Origin: a virus
Direction: 5' to 3' (one strand)
Virus record (IMG/VR): IMGVR_UViG_3300046534_001301
Location: 1 to 23,914 of that record
Length of the DNA stretch: 23,914 nucleotides
A program made the translations under genes and the position numbers. The notes under the pieces are model-generated. The model saw nothing but the letters and a program-made list of their open reading frames with translations, did not search any database and was not told where the DNA came from. The stretch's first letter is position 1. Every line of letters starts with the position of its first letter. Shown here piece by piece: positions 20,599 to 23,914 of this stretch.

Positions 20599-21030
20599 CT
20601 AAGCAACTAAATTTAGTAAGGGTATCACGCCCAACCGTCTCATCTCCTCATTATACCAAGCTTTATAAAGTATCTTAAAAGCCTTTTTCCGCCACTCTGC
20701 ATCCGCCATTGTCTTTGGGTATTCTTTGGAATATTCAATTATTCCTAATACCGCAAAGTCTAGCGCCTCCTCGTTCCATTCATCATATAGGTGATTTTTT
20801 GGACAGGTTAGTTCATTAGGTTGGTCTACCTCCTTACTAATAAGCCAGTCAATACCAAGGATTTCAGCAATCGCTGGCTTTAGATTACCGGGTACCTTGC
20901 CTCGTTTAATCCAATGGTTGAGTGTTTGAGCATTCGGTAAGCCAATTGCAAAGGCTAGTTGTCGCTTTGACTTATAAAGCACCAAGCCTTTTTCTAGTAG
21001 CTGCTCAATAAATTCATTGTCATTAATCAT
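20599..21030 (-). CDS. lysogeny repressor, CI-like without visible protease domain
   Basis: A 143-residue protein divergent from the Cro-like gene, with the two operator regions on either side of the repressor operon. Residues about 20-60 form a helix-turn-helix (KSKRQLAFAIGLPNAQTLNHWIKRGKVPG) followed by I-A-E-I-L-G-I, as in phage repressors. The C-terminus is helical (LDFAVLGIIEYSKEYP, then AFKILYKAWYN) and shows no A-G self-cleavage site or S24 peptidase Ser/Lys pair. Induction may therefore not use RecA-stimulated self-cleavage. The ribosome-binding site is weak. The assignment is by HTH and context. Confidence 0.82.
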   Translation of the reverse strand: MINDNEFIEQLLEKGLVLYKSKRQLAFAIGLPNAQTLNHWIKRGKVPGNLKPAIAEILGIDWLISKEVDQPNELTCPKNHLYDEWNEEALDFAVLGIIEYSKEYPKTMADAEWRKKAFKILYKAWYNEEMRRLGVIPLLNLVA

Positions 21031-21067
21031 ATAAAAGATTTTACCCCGCAGATAAATAAATAAATAT

Positions 21068-21101
21068 CAACAATGTGTTTGCATATATAACCAAAGCGGT
21101 T
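21068..21101. promoter_or_regulatory. right operators OR1 and OR2
   Basis: OR1 is AACCAAAGCGGTT at 21089-21101, embedded in the perfect 17-bp palindrome ATAACC-AAAGC-GGTTAT (21087-21103). A weaker site, CAACAATGTGTTT, lies at 21068-21080, centre-to-centre 21 bp away, the same spacing as on the left. The matched spacing supports the weaker site. Confidence 0.72.
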
Positions 21102-21106
21102 ATACT
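21078..21106 (+). promoter_or_regulatory. rightward early promoter (pR-like)
   Basis: TTTGCA at 21078-21083, 17 bases, and TATACT at 21101-21106. OR1 fills the spacer. The expected transcription start falls at about 21112-21114, on the ATG of the Cro-like gene, so the transcript may be leaderless. Confidence 0.72.
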
Positions 21107-21112
21107 CGGACG

Positions 21113-21352
21113 ATGAAAATATTAATAACACTGACGCCACTTGAAAGAGCCATTGAATTTTTTGGCGGCAATCAAGCTGCATTGGCGCGTGCCATTGATC
21201 CACTCGCTTCAACCATGATCGTTACCCACTGGAAAAAAAGAGGGGTACCACCTTGCCGTTATCATCAGATACAGCAAGCGTGCAATGGCACTGTAACGAC
21301 TGAAGATTTTTATTTTCACGCGAAAGAATCACCCTCTTTAACAACAACATGA
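21113..21352 (+). CDS. Cro-like / YdaS-type transcriptional regulator
   Basis: A 79-residue protein with a compact HTH: TPLERAIEFFGGNQAALARAI, then THWKKRGVPPCRYHQIQQACNG. This matches the small Cro/YdaS-type phage regulators that begin LTPLERAIE.FG.Q..LA. It is divergent from the repressor and first in the rightward operon, so it should favour lytic growth by turning down the repressor. There is no Shine-Dalgarno before ATG 21113, and the predicted transcript begins at or beside the ATG, which suggests leaderless translation. A terminator follows it. Confidence 0.85.
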   Translation: MKILITLTPLERAIEFFGGNQAALARAIDPLASTMIVTHWKKRGVPPCRYHQIQQACNGTVTTEDFYFHAKESPSLTTT

Positions 21353-21380
21353 ATTTTCTCTCCTCGTTTATGTTGTTTTT

Positions 21381-21412
21381 GCATCGTCATTCAAAATGAT
21401 TGGTGCTTTTTT
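21381..21412 (+). terminator. tR1-like intrinsic terminator after cro
   Basis: GCATCGTCATT and AATGATTGGTGC pair over 11 bp with one bulged base and a CAA loop, followed by six T residues. Its place after the first gene of the rightward operon matches lambda tR1, implying that replication genes need leak-through or antitermination. Confidence 0.85.
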
Positions 21413-21422
21413 ATTCACATTG

Positions 21423-21465
21423 AAAGCCTCTGGGTCAATGGCTTTTAGTTTTTCTAATCGACCCA
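21423..21465 (+). promoter_or_regulatory. possible RNA pseudoknot in leader of the rightward operon
   Basis: AAAGCC (21423-21428) pairs with GGCTTT (21440-21445). TGGGTC (21431-21436), inside that loop, pairs perfectly with GACCCA (21460-21465). The loops are 2, 3 and 14 bases, a feasible H-type pseudoknot. It lies between the terminator and the next gene, where an antitermination or translation-control RNA could act. Confidence 0.45.
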
Positions 21466-21493
21466 AAACAAACGAAAGGACAGAGAGGTAAGT

Positions 21494-21694
21494 ATGTATT
21501 ACGAGCAATCGAATAGAAGGACGCATGAAATTAAACTCCGTTTTTCTGACTGTGAAGAAATGAAGATCAACCGCTTCATTTCAGATCAAGGCGGTCAACC
21601 TGCGGTACTACTTCGCGAATTAATAATGGAAGCCTTAAAGACTTCTAACACTAATGCTAACCAAGTTGCTAAAAACTTGGAAGTCGCTAAGTAG
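21494..21694 (+). CDS. small ribbon-helix-helix-like regulator
   Basis: A 66-residue protein with one strand (THEIKLRFS) followed by two helices (CEEMKINRFISDQG and QPAVLLRELIMEAL), the plan of Arc/MetJ-type ribbon-helix-helix proteins. GAGAGG lies about 7 bases before ATG 21494. It occupies the place of lambda cII, though the fold is different. It may regulate the lysis-lysogeny choice or simply be an early DNA-binding protein. Its 3' end contains a perfect 7-bp inverted repeat (CCAAGTT/AACTTGG, 21661-21680) within codons. Confidence 0.7.
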   Translation: MYYEQSNRRTHEIKLRFSDCEEMKINRFISDQGGQPAVLLRELIMEALKTSNTNANQVAKNLEVAK

Positions 21695-21760
21695 CCCCCA
21701 TGGGCTTAAAAAACATAATTAAAAGGAGGCCTTTTTTAGGGGCTCCGAAAGGGCTAATAA
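21693..21760 (+). other. intergenic region with short hairpins
   Basis: AGCCC-CCAT-GGGCT at 21693-21706 follows directly on the stop of the RHH gene. AAAAGG-AGG-CCTTTT lies at about 21720-21734, ending in a T-run. The second is terminator-like but has only a 3-base loop. Further on, CTCCG near 21744 can pair with the CGGAG ribosome-binding site of the next gene, so translation of that gene may be modulated. Confidence 0.35.
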
Positions 21761-21779
21761 GTCACCGGAGAAAAAACAA

Positions 21780-21962
21780 ATGCATGAATTAGAACTGCCG
21801 GACCTTCAACATCGCCAGGTTTTAGAATACTCAGTAACAAATGGTTTAACGCTTGAAGAAGCGTGTAAAAAATTAATTATGCAGCAAATTGACGTGTTTA
21901 ATGCCAAGCAAATTGAGCTCGCAAAATACGCCAATGTTTTCAGCATTAGAGCCGCTAAGTAA
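21780..21962 (+). CDS. small hypothetical early protein
   Basis: A 60-residue protein, MHELELPDLQHRQVLEYSVTNG, then LTLEEACKKLIMQQI and a helical end. A strand followed by helices again recalls ribbon-helix-helix proteins but with weaker fit. CCGGAG lies about 10 bases before ATG 21780. It ends 5 bases before the initiator gene. Function unknown; the place between regulator and replication genes suggests an early regulatory or replication accessory role. Confidence 0.62.
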   Translation: MHELELPDLQHRQVLEYSVTNGLTLEEACKKLIMQQIDVFNAKQIELAKYANVFSIRAAK

Positions 21963-21967
21963 TCCCC

Positions 21968-22780
21968 GTGGATAACCCTCAATTTATCTTTATGCCATAC
22001 GAAATACTCATCGACGACCGTCTAACTTTAAGACAGCTAAAAGTCTTAATGGCGATCTGTTCATGGCGTAAAAGTAACACCAATATATCGCGTGTTAGCA
22101 GAAAAATACTATCAGAAAAAACAGGGATTAGAGAAACAAGAATCTCCACAGTAACAACCGAATTATCAAAATTGGGATGGCTGGAAAAGAAAGGAAATGG
22201 CGGGAAATCTCAATGGATTGAATACACCCTAACGGTGCCCGAATTGGGTACGGTACCCGAATTGGGTACGGTACCCAGTTTGGGTTCAAAGGGTACCCGA
22301 ATTGGGTCACAAACGGTACCCGAATCAGGTACACCCATAGTTACAGTTACTAATACAGTTACTAATACAGTTACTAATACAGTTACTAAAAGCGAATCAC
22401 ATGTAAAAGCATTTAAGTCTTTTAATCTTCAGCATAAGGAAGCACTGAAGATGAACATCGAATTTGATAAATGGGTTTTGCCTTTATGGGTCAGCCCTTC
22501 GGCCTGGGCTGAGTTTGAACAGCATCGCTCGACGGTTAAGAAAAAGGACTGGTCGGACCTTGCCAGAACTAAGGCGGCAAACGTCTTAAAAGGCTTCACT
22601 TTTGAAGAGCAGCAAACCGCAGTCAATATCTCAATTATGAGCGGCTACCCAGGTCTTTATCCCAAAAAAGCAAACGGAGTAAGCAATGCAAACAATAGCG
22701 GGGCTAATGCCCGTAGTAAATCAGGACACGCCAATATCCTCCAGCACCTTAAACGTCAAAGCCAGTCAGCCGGAGGATAA
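21968..22780 (+). CDS. replication initiator, lambda O-like, with internal origin
   Basis: A 270-residue protein from GTG 21968. It opens FIFMPYEILIDDRLTLRQLKVLMAI, then a winged-helix DNA-binding part with ETRISTVTTELSKLGWLEKKGNGG, the pattern of phage replication proteins of the O type. Residues about 88-140 are low in complexity (VPELGT units, then TVTN units) because the DNA there holds origin iterons and AT-rich repeats. The C-terminal part should contact the P-like helicase loader. GTG has only a weak ribosome-binding site but follows the upstream stop by 5 bases; ATG 21992 is a less likely start. It overlaps the P-like gene by 95 bases. Confidence 0.85.
   Translation: MDNPQFIFMPYEILIDDRLTLRQLKVLMAICSWRKSNTNISRVSRKILSEKTGIRETRISTVTTELSKLGWLEKKGNGGKSQWIEYTLTVPELGTVPELGTVPSLGSKGTRIGSQTVPESGTPIVTVTNTVTNTVTNTVTKSESHVKAFKSFNLQHKEALKMNIEFDKWVLPLWVSPSAWAEFEQHRSTVKKKDWSDLARTKAANVLKGFTFEEQQTAVNISIMSGYPGLYPKKANGVSNANNSGANARSKSGHANILQHLKRQSQSAGG
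22232..22330 (+). repeat. ori: five 18-bp iterons: replication origin inside the initiator gene
   Basis: Consensus ACGGTACCCGAATTGGGT at 22232, 22250, 22268, 22290 and 22313, each 18 bp. The first three are contiguous, the last two have 4- and 5-base spacers. Each unit has inverted arms ACCC and GGGT separated by 5 bases (degenerate in unit 5), as lambda O iterons do with their own arms. The place within an O-like gene matches lambda ori. Confidence 0.85.
22343..22390 (+). repeat. four 12-bp AT-rich repeats, probable DNA unwinding element
   Basis: Four copies of ACAGTTACTAAT (the last ends AAA) in tandem, 75 percent A+T, starting 12 bases after the iterons. In lambda an A+T-rich segment beside the iterons melts first. 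These repeats encode T-V-T-N units. Confidence 0.78.
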
Positions 22781-23333
22781 TATTGTGTATTTATTTTCTG
22801 AACTAGCTATCAAGTATGCCCACAAGTTCACCTCAGTTTTTGGTGATGACGAAGACGTGTTGCACGCCACTCAAAACGAATGGGCTAAATCACTAGGCGG
22901 CATACCTAACGCGCAACTGAGGCAGGGCGTTGATGCCTGTATCGATCAATACCCCTCATGGCCGCCAACGGTCGGAGAGTTTAAACAGCTTTGCAAACTA
23001 AGCGCAAAAGCCTTGGGCGTGCCTACAGTCGAAGCGGCGTGGTTGGAGGTGTCAAGCACAGCAATGACCGTTAATTTCAGTCACGGCATAGTGCTGGCAG
23101 TGAGAAACGACCCACGCTGTATGACATTCGAATGGCGGCTATTACCTTTCGCTAAAGGCTTGAAATTGTTTGATCTAATTTACTCAGATTATCTAGCTAG
23201 AGTCGCAGACGGTGAAGTCTTTATTTTACTCCCCGCAATTGAAAATAAGGTAGGCAAGCCAGTTACCAAAAGCGAACGATTAGCCGCATCAAATAAATGG
23301 ATGGATCAACTCAAGGGAGCAATAGCACGATGA
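22686..23333 (+). CDS. replication protein P-like helicase loader
   Basis: A 215-residue protein whose N-terminus (MQTIAGLMP...), LFSELAIKYAHKF and QYPSWPPTVGEFKQLCK (about residues 88-104) follow the lambda P pattern. P recruits host DnaB helicase to the O-bound origin. CGGAG lies 6 bases before ATG 22686, which supports this start even though it falls 95 bases inside the O-like gene in another frame. Later starts would lose the N-terminal helix. The C-terminus is helical. Its stop overlaps the next possible start (ATGA at 23330-23333). Confidence 0.78.
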   Translation: MQTIAGLMPVVNQDTPISSSTLNVKASQPEDNIVYLFSELAIKYAHKFTSVFGDDEDVLHATQNEWAKSLGGIPNAQLRQGVDACIDQYPSWPPTVGEFKQLCKLSAKALGVPTVEAAWLEVSSTAMTVNFSHGIVLAVRNDPRCMTFEWRLLPFAKGLKLFDLIYSDYLARVADGEVFILLPAIENKVGKPVTKSERLAASNKWMDQLKGAIAR

Positions 23334-23653
23334 AAAAAGGTTCAAAAATGGAATTGAACGAACGGCCTATATTCGACTTTGAAGCGCAAGGTCATAAAGT
23401 TTTCGAGCACAAAGGTCACAAGTTTATTCAGCACCAGGAGTTCACCAAATACTACGAGGGCGACGAATTATTACATTCTGAGCCACTGCCAATATCAAGT
23501 GATGAGCCGACTCAGTGGGCCTTCTGGGGCGGTCAGATTATGACAGGCAATGAGATTGTTAAGGCAATGAAGCATATCGGGCCAGAAGTAATAGAGCCAA
23601 CAGGCGGTAAGGCTGCAATGTGGCAGCGGCTAGAAAATATTAAAAACAACTAG
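23330..23653 (+). CDS. small hypothetical protein
   Basis: About 107 residues from ATG 23330, which overlaps the previous stop as ATGA. An alternative ATG at 23348 has AAAGG 7 bases upstream. It contains GHKVFEHKGHKFIQHQEFTKYY, two short H-K-rich strands, then helical segments to the end LENIKNN. No known motif and no membrane segment. It belongs to the rightward early operon after the replication genes, where lambdoid phages carry the variable ninR-type genes. Confidence 0.68.
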   Translation: MKKGSKMELNERPIFDFEAQGHKVFEHKGHKFIQHQEFTKYYEGDELLHSEPLPISSDEPTQWAFWGGQIMTGNEIVKAMKHIGPEVIEPTGGKAAMWQRLENIKNN

Positions 23654-23850
23654 GAGAATAGAACATGAGTGCTAGATCAGACGGAATAGAGGCTTACGAC
23701 AAAGGGGAAGATCATGTAATTGATAACCCTTATGAATATGAAGATAAGAGAAGTGAAGAATGGTTAGACGGTTGGCGCTTTGGACTGAAATGCGACGTTG
23801 AAAATGAATTGCCGTAATCCTAACCACCAATCAGGAGAATAGAACATGAG
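23651..23850 (+). repeat. repeated ribosome-binding leader, two copies
   Basis: AGGAGAATAGAACATGAG occurs at about 23652-23669 and again at 23833-23850, each time giving the ribosome-binding site and start codon of a small gene. It is the rightward counterpart of the boundary repeats in the leftward operon. Confidence 0.85.
23665..23817 (+). CDS. RMF/CrpP-like small protein
   Basis: A 50-residue protein from ATG 23665: SDGIEAYDKGEDHVIDNPYEYEDKRSEEWLDGWRFG. The pattern A-Y-x-x-G...NPY...EWLDGWR-x-G is the ribosome modulation factor-like signature (compare CPY...W.GGWR in E. coli RMF). It is short, soluble and acidic. AGGAG lies 8 bases before the ATG, within a sequence repeated before the next gene. 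A second family member is encoded at 16298-16540. Ribosome binding is a family-based guess; functions of phage members are largely unknown to me. Confidence 0.7.
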   Translation: MSARSDGIEAYDKGEDHVIDNPYEYEDKRSEEWLDGWRFGLKCDVENELP

Positions 23851-23914
23851 TAAAGAAATAGCAGAAGCAATGGCAGTTATTAAGCAAGCAATGATTGACG
23901 ATGGGCCAAGTGAG
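23846..23914 (+). CDS. partial small hypothetical gene cut by window edge
   Basis: An open frame from ATG 23846 to the window edge, 23 codons: MSKEIAEAMAVIKQAMIDDG..., a charged helix. AGGAG lies 8 bases upstream in the repeated leader. Too short to identify. Confidence 0.6.
   Translation, partial: MSKEIAEAMAVIKQAMIDDGPSE

Overview
The window reads as most of the genome of a temperate, lambda-organised siphophage of a gammaproteobacterium. Its HK97-type head and tail genes lie on the + strand at the left. Integrase and a long array of small early genes lie on the - strand in the middle. A repressor/Cro switch and O/P-type replication genes lie at the right. The gammaproteobacterial assignment rests on gene types remembered from such phages (a DUF1382-like protein, RMF-like proteins, a YqaJ exonuclease operon, lambda O/P replication). 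It is an inference, not a database result. A degenerate 3' tRNA segment beside the integrase looks like an attachment core, yet phage genes lie on both sides of it. The DNA is therefore probably an unintegrated or circular phage genome, or the junction of tandem prophages, rather than one simple prophage end.

Layout. (1) 56-8707: a small coiled-coil protein, small and large terminase, portal, ClpP-like protease, HK97-type capsid, a 54-residue protein, head-tail connector, head closure, HK97 gp10-like protein, tail completion protein, tail tube, and a two-frame tail assembly chaperone joined by a -1 frameshift signal. (2) 8691-12749: a short tape measure, two unrecognised tail-tip candidates, an inverted gene for a small exported protein, and a BspA/DUF285-type leucine-rich-repeat protein in the tail-fibre position. 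(3) 12812-13617: four small leftward genes behind a promoter whose spacer holds a perfect palindrome. (4) 13737-15208: arm-type repeats, the tRNA-like attachment core, integrase, and a probable excisionase overlapping it. (5) 15232-20220: the leftward early operon of about fifteen mostly tiny genes. It includes a YqaJ-type exonuclease with a probable ssDNA-binding partner and four tandem paralogues, and many gene boundaries carry repeated sequence that includes the next gene's ribosome-binding site. (6) 20249-21113: leftward promoter, repressor operon with its terminator, and rightward promoter; each promoter has two related operator sites about 21 bp apart. (7) 21113-23914: Cro-like gene, tR1-like terminator, possible RNA pseudoknot, two small genes, initiator gene with an embedded iteron origin, P-like gene, and small accessory genes running off the right edge.

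The genes fit a lambda-like programme. The repressor blocks both early promoters. On induction, the leftward transcript makes recombination, excision and accessory proteins. The rightward transcript passes a terminator to replication genes that act on the origin inside the initiator gene. Late genes build the particle. No lysis genes, late regulator or canonical tail hub are visible, so lysis genes presumably lie outside the window. The most noteworthy features are the frameshift signal, the LRR protein in the fibre position, the intragenic origin, the matched operators, the boundary repeats and paralogue array, and the structured non-coding RNA candidates.
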